A stretch of DNA of 61,448 nucleotides from Evansella tamaricis (GTDB lineage: Bacteria; Bacillota; Bacilli; Bacillales; Salisediminibacteriaceae), in NCBI RefSeq assembly GCF_019042215.1, contig NZ_JAHQCS010000073.1, positions 1-61,448 on the forward strand, in the 5' to 3' direction. A program made the translations under genes and the position numbers. The notes beneath the pieces were generated by a model, which was not told the origin of the DNA, did no database searches, and was given only the letters and a program-made list of their open reading frames with translations. Position 1 is the stretch's first letter. Every line of letters begins with the position of its first letter. Shown one piece after another: positions 1-8,035 of the stretch.

Positions 1-68
1 GACACTGCGAAGAATGAGCAGATGTCGCACTTGTGCCAGTGGTGAAAGGGAGTGAATTTCGCAAAAAT
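1..68. repeat. Left copy of a 68-bp terminal direct repeat
   Basis: The first 68 bases are identical, in the same orientation, to the last 68 bases of the window (61381-61448). The right copy is the tail of a long GC-richer dispersed repeat, so the left copy is probably the end of another member of that family. The alternative is a circular assembly overlap, but no replication gene is present to support a plasmid. Confidence 0.9.
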
Positions 69-97
69 CAACATTGAACGATAACAGAGCCATTTAA

Positions 98-124
98 AAA
101 GTACCCCTATATTAGGAGTACTTT
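98..124 (-). terminator. Terminator of the DUF1659-DUF2922-YvrJ operon
   Basis: Arms AAAGTAC and GTACTTT, extended by an inner CC/GG pair, form a hairpin followed on the minus strand by a run of T. It lies 50 bases after the YvrJ stop codon and closes the three-gene minus-strand operon. Confidence 0.7.
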
Positions 125-175
125 CTGGTCGTAGAAGAACACAATATGCGCATGCCTTTTTCTTTTGTTTACCCA

Positions 176-379
176 TTAGTGGGGAGGGATTGAAGTTTTA
201 TTTTCCATAGATGTGGGATAAGTACTGGAGGGAATTGGTTTTCCATACAGCATGAGTTTTCCCAAATCGTTCATAGTTCCGTTTATTTGATCCAATTTCT
301 TTTCAATTCGGTATAACAAATAAAAAGTAACCGCAATTGGGAATCCATATTCACCTATTATACTAAGCCAAATCTCCAT
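176..379 (-). CDS. YvrJ family small membrane protein
   Basis: A 67-residue protein of the YvrJ family, whose function is unknown. An N-terminal hydrophobic segment of about 18 residues (near 5-23) is followed by the family signature YRIEKKLDQIN and a hydrophilic tail. The ATG has a GGGGG ribosome site upstream. It is the last gene of a minus-strand trio after a DUF1659 and a DUF2922 protein, an arrangement common in Bacillaceae. YvrJ proteins are normally about 45-50 residues, so the tail after residue 45 (Pro/Ser-rich) is slightly longer than usual. Identification rests on family resemblance; the role is not known. Confidence 0.85.
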   Translation of the reverse strand: MEIWLSIIGEYGFPIAVTFYLLYRIEKKLDQINGTMNDLGKLMLYGKPIPSSTYPTSMENKTSIPPH

Positions 380-456
380 AATACTTCTAACCCCCTTTCT
401 GATCTAATTGGCTTTGGGTTAGCCATAAAACAAGACTGGCTAACCCAAAGAATTAA

Positions 457-672
457 TTACAATTCAATTTGCTCAACAGTTCTTGAGACAACGCGTGCTC
501 CCCGTTTTCCAACTAGTTGACCATCATGTGATATAAACACATTGTATGAAATAATATCATCCATTACCTTGGAAATAATTTGTTCATCGACAGGCTCAAT
601 TGGGTCATCAAGGGAAATGGTTACGCTTTTTCCACCTTCATTTGTAAATAAAAGTTCTAAACGTTTGGACAT
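457..672 (-). CDS. DUF2922 family protein
   Basis: A 71-residue soluble protein matching the DUF2922 pattern: an N-terminal LELLFTNEGGKSVTISL strand pair, a central acidic helix with IISKVMDDII, and a C-terminal strand ending in a valine-rich segment. Function is unknown. The ATG is preceded by a strong AGAGGAGGTG ribosome site. It sits 38 bases after the DUF1659 gene and 77 bases before the YvrJ gene, all on the minus strand, so the three are almost certainly co-transcribed. The fixed association suggests a shared, still undefined role. Confidence 0.88.
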   Translation of the reverse strand: MSKRLELLFTNEGGKSVTISLDDPIEPVDEQIISKVMDDIISYNVFISHDGQLVGKRGARVVSRTVEQIEL

Positions 673-710
673 GTTTTACACCTCCTCTCTTATCCATTGC
701 TGCGAATAGG

Positions 711-923
711 TTACTGTACTAAGTTGTAAGTGTTGACGCGTTCCACGTTCTCTAACTCGTACTTCTGTAGGGAAGCAAGGGCTAATGCTGTGTTAAATAA
801 ATTCTCATTCTCTGCTCCTGGTTGAATATTTCGAAATTGTTTGACTTTCAAAATAGCCTCCCCGTCTTCCTCATATCCTACAATGAAAGCTAATGCTAAA
901 CGAGATACGGTTAATTCTCCCAT
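711..923 (-). CDS. DUF1659 family protein
   Basis: A 70-residue soluble protein of the DUF1659 family (unknown function). The family pattern is visible: SRLALAF near the N terminus, then a G-x-ILKVKQFRNI segment and a C-terminal amphipathic helix with ALASLQKYEL. The reading frame extends six codons further, but the ATG at 923 is chosen because AAAGGAGGTGAT lies just upstream. It is the first gene of the trio with DUF2922 and YvrJ proteins. DUF1659 and DUF2922 proteins are of similar size and may interact, which is inference from their constant pairing. Confidence 0.88.
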   Translation of the reverse strand: MGELTVSRLALAFIVGYEEDGEAILKVKQFRNIQPGAENENLFNTALALASLQKYELENVERVNTYNLVQ

Positions 924-1074
924 GGTATCACCTCCTTTCACCCAGAACGTATGTTATATGACGGAAAAAGGATGAGGTGAATTCAAGTTAGATAAAAGTC
1001 GAATTATGCACAAACCTTTGTTATTCTGATTATGTGGATGAACATTCAACGATACCTATTTAGGGAGGAAAACG

Positions 1075-1701
1075 ATGAAGAAAAAAATCTTAGTAAGCGG
1101 GTTTGAGCCCTTTGGAGATGTTACAATAAATCCAACAATGGGGATCATCGAAAAGTTGAACCGGAGTCATCAAGGGAACGTGGAATTACATACCATAATA
1201 TTGCCCGTTGTATATAACGAGTGTGCAAATGTATTAATCGAGGAGATCAATAAAGTACAACCGGATATCGTAATATCTTTAGGAGTGGCAATGGGACGAT
1301 CTGCTATTACACCTGAGAGAATAGGAATTAATATTCAGGATACAGTTGGGGAAGGGGCGTCAGGAGATAATCATGGGGATCGTCCTTTCGATCGTTTGAT
1401 TGAGGAAGATGGACCGGATGGATTGTTTTCCACGATTCCAATTAGGGATATTACGAATGAACTAAAAAAACATGGAATTCCGGCACAAATATCTAATTCA
1501 GCTGGAACATACATATGTAATAATACCCTCTATAGTGTATTACTTCATGTCCAAATTAATCAGTTGTCGATTAGGGTAGGATTTATCCACGTGCCAGCAA
1601 CCCCCGGAATGGTCCTGAATAAGCCTCATTTACCTAGTATGGACTTAGAGTTACAAGTGAAAGGAATACAGACTGTGATTGACTGTTTGTCTGAGAAGTA
1701 A
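1075..1701 (+). CDS. pcp: Pyrrolidone-carboxylate peptidase (peptidase C15)
   Basis: A cytoplasmic cysteine peptidase of 208 residues, the usual length of the C15 family, which removes N-terminal pyroglutamate from peptides. The opening VSGFEPFG is the family hallmark. The catalytic triad can be placed at Glu81 (in TPERIG), Cys148 (in GTYICNN) and His172 (in FIHVP), with family-typical spacing. The ATG has a TAGGGAGG ribosome site. It stands alone between the trio and a repeat-bearing intergenic region; the hairpin at 1763-1785 follows. No operon partner is evident. Confidence 0.96.
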   Translation: MKKKILVSGFEPFGDVTINPTMGIIEKLNRSHQGNVELHTIILPVVYNECANVLIEEINKVQPDIVISLGVAMGRSAITPERIGINIQDTVGEGASGDNHGDRPFDRLIEEDGPDGLFSTIPIRDITNELKKHGIPAQISNSAGTYICNNTLYSVLLHVQINQLSIRVGFIHVPATPGMVLNKPHLPSMDLELQVKGIQTVIDCLSEK

Positions 1702-1762
1702 AAGGGCTATTAAAAGATACGTACAAATAGGAATTATTGGACTGTATTATATACTTAGAAAA

Positions 1763-1785
1763 AATCCATCCGAATCGGATGGATT
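1763..1785. terminator. Perfect 10-bp hairpin downstream of pcp
   Basis: AATCCATCCG and its exact complement are separated by three bases. The plus strand lacks a T run after it, while the minus strand reads into TTTTTCT, so it would terminate minus-strand transcription better than pcp transcription. Either use is inferred. Confidence 0.5.
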
Positions 1786-1804
1786 ATATGAGGGGGTAAC
1801 AGTT

Positions 1805-1957
1805 TTGAAATTATGGTTGAGCTTCTTTCGGGAAGAAAATCGCTCTTATTGCGTCCAAATGGATGTAGCGATTAGCCTATCGGAAATAAATCACACTATA
1901 TTGTCCGAATCGGTTCAACGAGCGTTTACATCGCGAGCTATCTTCAAGTTACCTTGA
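1805..1957 (+). CDS. Possible 50-residue orphan peptide or gene remnant
   Basis: A short frame begins with TTG after a good GAGGGGG ribosome site and ends with a TGA in the first bases of the 57-bp repeat array. The product shows no recognisable domain, signal or membrane segment. It may be the stub of a gene cut by arrival of the repeat, or chance. I include it only because of the ribosome site. Confidence 0.2.
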   Translation: MKLWLSFFREENRSYCVQMDVAISLSEINHTILSESVQRAFTSRAIFKLP

Positions 1958-2078
1958 CGGACAGGATGTCCTAATATCGGGCATGCCACAGGACGTGGCG
2001 CTTTGCCCGATGGACGGACAGGATGTCCTAATATCGGGCATGCCACAGGACGTGGCGCTTTGCCCGATGGACGGACAG
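1956..2078 (+). repeat. 57-bp palindromic repeat, two full units plus a 9-base third
   Basis: Units start at 1956 and 2013, and a third begins at 2070 but stops after GACGGACAG. Each unit contains the small palindrome GGACAGGATGTCC and a larger nested hairpin with outer arms ATCGGGCA/TGCCCGAT and inner arms GCCAC/GTGGC. The same unit occurs at 51036-51110 and, inverted, at 61052-61111. The GC content is clearly above the surroundings. Frames reading through it (RPSGKAPRPVACPILG) are artefacts. Confidence 0.92.
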
Positions 2079-2156
2079 ACTTCAGAGCGATGCATGTAGA
2101 GTAAGAGAAACTGCTAATGTTTATGGTCACAAGTCGTTTGCGCTTATCTTATCGAT

Positions 2157-2675
2157 TTATCGATTATTTTCCTTTTCGAAATGCGTATAGTTAGACAATA
2201 TTTCCTCTAAAGAACTCCTTTCATCATTGTCGATAGTTGTTTTAATTTTTGTTCCTTTATCCAGTTCCATAATTAATTTTGTGCGTTTTCCCCCTTGTTT
2301 ACCCCATTTTATAAGACGTATTTTTCCCCACTGTGTATGATATCCAGCAAAGATTAAGGCATTTCCTCGAACTTCAAAAACACGATCTAGTGTAATGAGA
2401 ATAAATAAACCAATAGGAAAAATCATCAAAAAAAGCAATGTAGCCCTTTGGAAATCCCTGAATATTTCAAGTAGAAGTAAGAGGTTTAAAAGTAGAATTA
2501 AATAGGAGCTCCATAAGGATATTTTATATATTCTAGAACTTGTACTGATTTTTCTCGGGTCTTTTGTTTCATAGATGACATAATCATTCATCATCTCTCT
2601 TCTTCTGTGGGCGAAAAGATGATAGATGGCAATCACTCCGAAAATTGTACTGCAAAATAGATAAAGCCAAGGCAT
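2157..2675 (-). CDS. Hypothetical membrane protein (DUF5673-like)
   Basis: A 172-residue protein with an N-terminal membrane helix (about 2-20), a short cytoplasmic loop and two adjacent helices (about 53-95, rich in Leu/Ile/Phe). A soluble C-terminal half carries the segment WGKIRLIKWGKQ, reminiscent of the DUF5673/PH-like modules found in bacterial membrane proteins. No enzymatic motif is seen. It diverges from the DUF2087 regulator, sharing an AT-rich 160-base promoter region with it. Family assignment is tentative. Confidence 0.7.
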   Translation of the reverse strand: MPWLYLFCSTIFGVIAIYHLFAHRRREMMNDYVIYETKDPRKISTSSRIYKISLWSSYLILLLNLLLLLEIFRDFQRATLLFLMIFPIGLFILITLDRVFEVRGNALIFAGYHTQWGKIRLIKWGKQGGKRTKLIMELDKGTKIKTTIDNDERSSLEEILSNYTHFEKENNR

Positions 2676-2752
2676 ATTTTACTCTCCTTCAATTGACATA
2701 AGTACCATAGTTCATTTTAACATATTGAATTCTAAAAAGACAAAAGATAAAA

Positions 2753-2800
2753 AAATAAACAAAATGATAATTCGTTTGTATATAAATAAACAAAATGATA
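2753..2800. promoter_or_regulatory. Direct repeat in a divergent promoter region
   Basis: The 17-mer AAATAAACAAAATGATA occurs at 2753-2769 and again at 2784-2800, a 31-bp period or about three helical turns. It lies between the divergent membrane protein and the DUF2087 regulator, only about 35 bases before the regulator start. This is the geometry of a tandem operator, possibly for autoregulation; that use is inferred. Confidence 0.5.
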
Positions 2801-2836
2801 CAATGTTTAAAAGTGATTCTCGATTGAGGTGATGGT

Positions 2837-3568
2837 ATGTTGCAGTTTTCTATTAAAGATTTAAAACAAGGCTTCCATTTTGATGAACAATTTCAACTTT
2901 ACCACTGTATTTTCTGTGAGGAGAAAACAAGGGAAGGGTATATTTATCCAGATGGGAATTTACTTGTGGATGCACGTATGAAAATGATTCAACATGTAAA
3001 AGAGCAACACGATTCCCCTTTTCAAGGACTCTTATCCCTTGATAAACGACATAATGGTTTAACAGATAGCCAAAAACAAATAATTAAGTTGTTTTATGAA
3101 GGAAAAAAAGATGACGAGATTGCGGAAAAACAAGGATTGGGAAGTTCTTCAACGGTAAGGCAACACCGCTTTAAATTCCGGGAAAAATTAAGACAGGCGA
3201 AGGTGTTTCAGGCATTAATGGAAATAGTAGAAGAATCAAATAAAAATGATCAATTGGTCGCGGAACATAAGGGGGCAAAAATGGTGGATGAGCGTTGGTT
3301 GATAACAAAAGAGGAACAGGATAAGATTTTAAATACATACTTAACAGAAGAAGGAATCGTAAAGCAGTTTCCTTCAAAGGAAAAAAGGAAAATAGTTATT
3401 TTAAAATACATTCTTTCAGCCTTTAAACAGGAAATTAATTATTCTGAAAGGGAAGTAAACGAAACAATAAAAAAGTACTATGATGATTTTGTGACGATAA
3501 GACGTTATTTTATCGAGTATGGTTTTATGAAACGGAATCGAGATGGCTCAGCTTACTGGCTCAATTAA
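2837..3568 (+). CDS. DUF2087-domain transcriptional regulator with zinc-finger-like N terminus
   Basis: A 243-residue predicted DNA-binding protein. Residues 20-60 hold Cys24, Cys27, His53 and His58, a Cys2His2-like set. Residues 74-115 contain a LuxR/sigma-type helix-turn-helix (LTDSQKQIIKLFYEGKKDDEIA, with SSSTVRQHRFKFREKL as recognition helix). Residues 155-243 are a DUF2087 domain ending in the signature RRYFIEYGFMKRNRDGSAYW. DUF2087 is usually found in regulators. The ATG has a GAGGTGATG ribosome site. It is monocistronic, with a terminator at 3586-3620. Its targets are unknown. Confidence 0.85.
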   Translation: MLQFSIKDLKQGFHFDEQFQLYHCIFCEEKTREGYIYPDGNLLVDARMKMIQHVKEQHDSPFQGLLSLDKRHNGLTDSQKQIIKLFYEGKKDDEIAEKQGLGSSSTVRQHRFKFREKLRQAKVFQALMEIVEESNKNDQLVAEHKGAKMVDERWLITKEEQDKILNTYLTEEGIVKQFPSKEKRKIVILKYILSAFKQEINYSEREVNETIKKYYDDFVTIRRYFIEYGFMKRNRDGSAYWLN

Positions 3569-3585
3569 AATCGGCAATATTGGAA

Positions 3586-3620
3586 TGTATCTAGAGGTTA
3601 TTGCTTCTAGGTACTTTTTT
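3586..3620 (+). terminator. Terminator of the DUF2087 regulator gene
   Basis: An imperfect stem GTATCTAGA...TCTAGGTAC is followed by a run of seven T, 18 bases after the stop codon. Confidence 0.75.
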
Positions 3621-3819
3621 TAGATCTAGAATCATTTTCTTGGAACTTTTTGTACTTTTCCAATTCATTTTCAAACAAAAGATAAAAAAATTGAAATTAC
3701 TCTAACCAATTTATGGTACGCATGATAAAATTGTCCTATGAAAACTATTCCAATTTCTAATAGAATGTTATTGATAGATTTTGCACAATCATAGACTTAC
3801 AAAAGAAAGGACTACTGTT

Positions 3820-5901
3820 ATGCAGGAAAAGAAAGTAAAGAAGACGCATATCCCAGTTAGGTTAAACATTTTATTTTTTGTTGTATTTATGCTATTTTCC
3901 AGTTTGATTTTGAGATTAGGGGTCGTTCAAATTGTTCAAGGGACAGAGTTTGAAGAGCAGTTAGATCAAGAAGTTAGTATTAGCGCCCCTATTGAAGCAC
4001 CAAGGGGGCTATTATACGATCGATACGGAAATATATTAGTAGATAATGAGCTACTCTTTACAGTCACTTATACGAACAGAAATATGCTCCCTGCAGAAAT
4101 GTTAAGGGTAGCCCAAGAGTTAAATCGATTTATTACGGTAGAATCGCCCAGAACTCTAAATGAGAGGGAATTAAAAGATTTTTGGAGTGTTTTATACCCT
4201 GAGGAATTTGAAGCAAAGCTAACAGTTGATGAGGCAAAGGATTTAGAAATAGAAGATAGTGAAGTCCACCAAGTTCGAATTGATAGGGTTACGGACGAGG
4301 ACTTAGAACAAATTACGCATTCCGGAAAAAATATGGAAGTGTTTTCAATATGGCGTGAATTTACACTTGGATATTATCACTTACCACATAAAGTGAAACG
4401 TGGTATTTCCTATGAAGAATCTGCTCATATTTTGGAAAATCTTGATAACTTACCTGGGATAGATATCATTAGAGATTCAGTACGTGTCTATACATATGAA
4501 GATTCTCTACGTGGTATTATCGGTCAGACTGGTTCGATCCCAAGGGAGGAAATTGATTTTTATTTAGCAAATGGCTATGAACGGAATGAAGAAGTGGGTA
4601 CAAGTTATTTGGAACAACAGTATGAATCCGTTTTAAAGGGACGTAAAGGTAGAATTGATAATTTTATGGACGGGAGTGGGAATTTCACAAGAGCAGCAGA
4701 ATATCACATTGGAAGTCGAGGAAATGACCTTGTTTTAACCTATGATATGGATCTTCAGCATCAAGTACAAGAAATTCTTCAAACGCGTGTGGACACTGCA
4801 AGGCCGGCATTTATTGGAAATCCTGACGCCCATGTTGTCATGATGGAACCTAATACAGGCGAGATACTTGCCATGTACAGCTATCACAGTGATACAAGTT
4901 CAGGAAGAGACAGGGAAATTCGCCCCTTTACTCAAGCTTATGAAATGGGATCTTCTATCAAGGGTGCAACCGTTCTGGCAGGCTACGATACTGGTGTTAT
5001 GCCGCCCGGGACTACGATCCTTGACAGATCGATTAATTTGCCAGGTGCGCAGCCAATTAGTTCCCATAGTACATTAGGATATATTAATGATGTTAGTGCC
5101 CTTGAACAGTCTTCCAACATTTATATGGTATATGTTGCAATGCGTTTAGTTGGTTATGTACCAGGTGTTTCTGGAACAAATTGGGGGAACTTTTACAGAG
5201 GGTATGATGTTCTCAGGGATTATTATGCACAATTTGGTCTTGGCATAGAAACAGGTATTGATCTGCCAAATGAATTCAAGGGCATCAGCGGGGGAAATAG
5301 TCCCCAGCCTGGTAATTTACTGTTTTTAACCTTTGGCCAATTTGATACGTATACTCCATTACAGCTAGCCCAATATATTTCAACCATTGCTAATGATGGG
5401 TATCGAATTGCACCGAGAGTTGTGAAGGAGATCCGTGAGCCTGGAGAAACCTCAGATGTATTAGGACCAATCTCTCAACAGATGGTACCAAAAGTCTTAA
5501 ATAAATTGGATGTGGATGAGAGTCTCATTCAACGTGTAAAAGACGGATTCCGAAGAGTAGTCTATGGAAACCGAGGTACTGCCCGTGGGTATTTCCAAGG
5601 CAGCGAGTACACCGTTGCAGGTAAAACCGGAACAGCACAGGTAAGATGGCAAGGGAGAGAAGCGAATAATCAAACATTTGTAGGATTTGCCCCTTATGAA
5701 AATCCTGAAATTGCTATAGCTGTTGTCGTTCCGAATATAAGTAAGAGTGATACGAGGGGCCGTGGCTTAGCAAATACTATTTCAGAAGATATTCTTGAAG
5801 CGTATTTTACTCTTAAGCATAATCGTCAAAATCCAGGTAATGTTCTAGATGATCAAGACGAAGAAGACGAAGAAGATGAGGGAGATGCTGACGACGAATA
5901 A
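3820..5901 (+). CDS. Class B penicillin-binding protein (PbpA/PbpH-like transpeptidase)
   Basis: A 693-residue peptidoglycan DD-transpeptidase anchored by one N-terminal membrane helix (about 17-37). A dimerisation module includes APRGLLYDRYGN, and the C-terminal transpeptidase domain has all three active-site motifs: Ser378-x-x-Lys381, Ser431-Ser-Asn433 and Lys602-Thr-Gly. Size and order match B. subtilis PbpA/PbpH, which act in rod elongation. The frame opens with a TTG at 3781, but ATG 3820 has an AGAAAGG ribosome site. The protein ends in an unusual run of about 17 mostly acidic residues (DDQDEEDEEDEGDADDE), consistent with a salt-adapted cell. Confidence 0.95.
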   Translation: MQEKKVKKTHIPVRLNILFFVVFMLFSSLILRLGVVQIVQGTEFEEQLDQEVSISAPIEAPRGLLYDRYGNILVDNELLFTVTYTNRNMLPAEMLRVAQELNRFITVESPRTLNERELKDFWSVLYPEEFEAKLTVDEAKDLEIEDSEVHQVRIDRVTDEDLEQITHSGKNMEVFSIWREFTLGYYHLPHKVKRGISYEESAHILENLDNLPGIDIIRDSVRVYTYEDSLRGIIGQTGSIPREEIDFYLANGYERNEEVGTSYLEQQYESVLKGRKGRIDNFMDGSGNFTRAAEYHIGSRGNDLVLTYDMDLQHQVQEILQTRVDTARPAFIGNPDAHVVMMEPNTGEILAMYSYHSDTSSGRDREIRPFTQAYEMGSSIKGATVLAGYDTGVMPPGTTILDRSINLPGAQPISSHSTLGYINDVSALEQSSNIYMVYVAMRLVGYVPGVSGTNWGNFYRGYDVLRDYYAQFGLGIETGIDLPNEFKGISGGNSPQPGNLLFLTFGQFDTYTPLQLAQYISTIANDGYRIAPRVVKEIREPGETSDVLGPISQQMVPKVLNKLDVDESLIQRVKDGFRRVVYGNRGTARGYFQGSEYTVAGKTGTAQVRWQGREANNQTFVGFAPYENPEIAIAVVVPNISKSDTRGRGLANTISEDILEAYFTLKHNRQNPGNVLDDQDEEDEEDEGDADDE

Positions 5902-6010
5902 TAACTACTAACATAAGAAAGTCTCTTCTCTTTACTCGTTTGCCTACCCTAAGTATACTTAAATTAATTAGGTCTTTTGTAATAGTAATGACACCAAAGG
6001 GGGGCTTTTT

Positions 6011-6914
6011 CTGTCGAATTGTAGACATTGCCAAGGAGGAATTATCTATCCAGATCAGGGAGTTATTGTTATTTACCTTGAAATTGGAACACAAAACAGG
6101 CTGAAAATGGACAGTTTATGGAATGCAGTAGAATACCCGCTTATAAGTGATTCGAAATCTATTTCCATTACTTATAGTAGTTTGAAATCGGTAGAGGAAA
6201 TTTGTAGTTATCTGGAGAAAACGTTTACTCCTAGTGAATTAGAAGAGATTACTGGAGATGTTTGTACACAACCAAGTTCTTATACCATTTCCCGTATACC
6301 ACTAAATCAACTCATTTTAAGGATGCAACATCCAAACTATCTAAAAATAATCGATGGCAAATTATTTGAATCACACATTCAGCCAATTGTGAATTCATCG
6401 GAAGGAAACGTTTTTGGGTATGAATTTCTTTTAAGGAGTAGGGTGGAACAGTATCCATTTTATCCAGGAGAATTATTTTCGTTTGCTCAACGTTCAGGTC
6501 TTCAATCCAAATTAGATAGTCAGTGTCGAATCAATGCGATTCGGACTAGTTCGGAATTATTAGGACAAGGTATAAAGCGATTCATCAACTTTCTCCCTTC
6601 TTCTATTTACGAACCAGAACATTGTTTAAAAACTACGTTTCAAGCTGTGGAAATGTATCGTATTACGTCAACTACAGCCAAATTACGCAAAGATGGATCG
6701 TGAAATGATTAAAGACTGTCATCTTTATGATGAGAAATTAGAAAAGATTCATGTTTTGTCGCAAGAATCAAAGAAATTAGGAATTAAGTTAATTGCGGAA
6801 GGAATAGAAAAGTCGGAAGAGTGGACTGTTCTCCAAGATCTAGTGGACTATGGTCAAGGATATCTTTTCGGAAAGCCTTCCCCAGTTCCAGTGGATAAGT
6901 ATACTGCACGATAA
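6011..6914 (+). pseudogene. Broken EAL-domain (c-di-GMP phosphodiesterase) gene
   Basis: Two frames together make a degraded EAL protein. The first, open upstream of ATG 6107 to a CTG at 6011 behind AAAGGGGGG, starts with a Cys-x2-Cys segment (NCRHCQGG), then a linker and the start of an EAL domain (GYEFLLR in place of the EAL signature). It stops at 6703. The second frame, overlapping at 6693, continues PNYAKMDREMIKDC and ends with the family tail AEGIEKSEEW and QGYLFGKP. About 55-60 codons carrying the E-x-x-E and DDxG metal-binding motifs are missing at the junction near 6660-6680, where the frame also shifts. It cannot be an active phosphodiesterase. Confidence 0.85.
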
Positions 6915-7099
6915 AAGGGGAGTGGATACCAAAAATTCCTAAGGATCATAGGAGAGATGGTTTTTATCGGTAAAGCGATATGTGAACTATAAACATCTTT
7001 CATAACTTTAATTAATCAGATTTTTCTTCCCTTAGCCTCAAATCGGAACTTAGCGTATAATAAAGAAGATTCCATTGAAAAAGAAGGGAGCTAATCTAT

Positions 7100-7975
7100 T
7101 TGCGAGAATTGGAGACAGAAATATTAAGACTCTTTACAGCATTACAAAATCCTTTATTAGATGAATTTGCAAGATTACTTACTTTTTTAGGGGACGAAAC
7201 ATTTTATTTTATTATTATTCCGTTTGTTTATTGGTGTTTATCAAAAGGATTCGGAATCCGTCTTCTATACGTATTTTTAATTTCGGTTTATATTAATGCA
7301 CTTTTAAAATCAATTTTTATGGTTACACGACCAGTTGGGATAGAAGGAGTCAATTCCCTCTATGTATCTTCTGCCGAAGTGGGAACTCATTTTCCACACG
7401 ATAGTTTCCCGAGCGGTCATGCGCAAGGTTCAGCCACACTATGGGGATTTATTGCCTATCAGCTGAATCGCCGTCAAGTATGGATTGGAGCGTCCTTATT
7501 AATTGCCCTTATCTCTATTGCAAGACTGTATACGGGAGTTCATTGGCCAACGGATATTGTGATAGGTGTTATTATAGCAGGGTTTATCATATATTGTTAT
7601 CACGTTGCGGAAAAATATATAGTGGCCTTGGAAGAAAAATGGAAGATTACTCTAGCATTGGCAGTCCCATTTCTCATGATGGCAATATTCAGGGATTCAG
7701 AAGGATTTAGTTATGGAGGATTTCTATTAGGGGCTGGAATCGGATATTTTCTTGAAAAAAGATTTATTTCTATGAAAATACCATCATCTTGGTTAAAACG
7801 TATCGGTGCATATGTCTTTGGGGTCCTTGTGATCTTTGGTCTTCAAACGGGATTAAAGATGTTGTTCCCGGAATCTGCAATATTTGATGGATTACGTTAT
7901 GCAGTTATTGGTTTTTGGGGCTTAGTGGGAGCTCCTTACGTGTTTGTAAAAATAGGATTATATAAAAAAGATTAA
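7100..7975 (+). CDS. PAP2 superfamily membrane phosphatase
   Basis: A 291-residue polytopic protein with seven or eight predicted membrane segments. It carries the three phosphatase motifs of the PAP2 superfamily: K-x6-RP (KSIFMVTRP), PSGH (FPSGHAQGS) and R-x5-H-x3-D (ARLYTGVHWPTD). Such enzymes dephosphorylate lipid phosphates such as phosphatidate or undecaprenyl pyrophosphate at the outer membrane face. The start is TTG with a GAAGGGAG ribosome site. It converges on ccdA, sharing a bidirectional terminator. The long C-terminal membrane part after the catalytic domain is as in the YbjG-unlike Bacillus branch; the substrate is unknown. Confidence 0.9.
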   Translation: MRELETEILRLFTALQNPLLDEFARLLTFLGDETFYFIIIPFVYWCLSKGFGIRLLYVFLISVYINALLKSIFMVTRPVGIEGVNSLYVSSAEVGTHFPHDSFPSGHAQGSATLWGFIAYQLNRRQVWIGASLLIALISIARLYTGVHWPTDIVIGVIIAGFIIYCYHVAEKYIVALEEKWKITLALAVPFLMMAIFRDSEGFSYGGFLLGAGIGYFLEKRFISMKIPSSWLKRIGAYVFGVLVIFGLQTGLKMLFPESAIFDGLRYAVIGFWGLVGAPYVFVKIGLYKKD

Positions 7976-7981
7976 TATTCA

Positions 7982-8019
7982 AAACCACCGGATCAGTATT
8001 AATAAAGGTCCGGTGGTTT
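7982..8019. terminator. Bidirectional terminator between PAP2 gene and ccdA
   Basis: Perfect 11-bp arms AAACCACCGGA/TCCGGTGGTTT sit between convergent genes. Confidence 0.85.
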
Positions 8020-8035
8020 ATTTTATATGTTTATG

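Noticed and set aside
1915-2130. Minus-strand frame rich in RPSGKAPRPVACP
   Set aside because: It is a translation of the 57-bp noncoding repeat; the same frame appears at 50953-51138.
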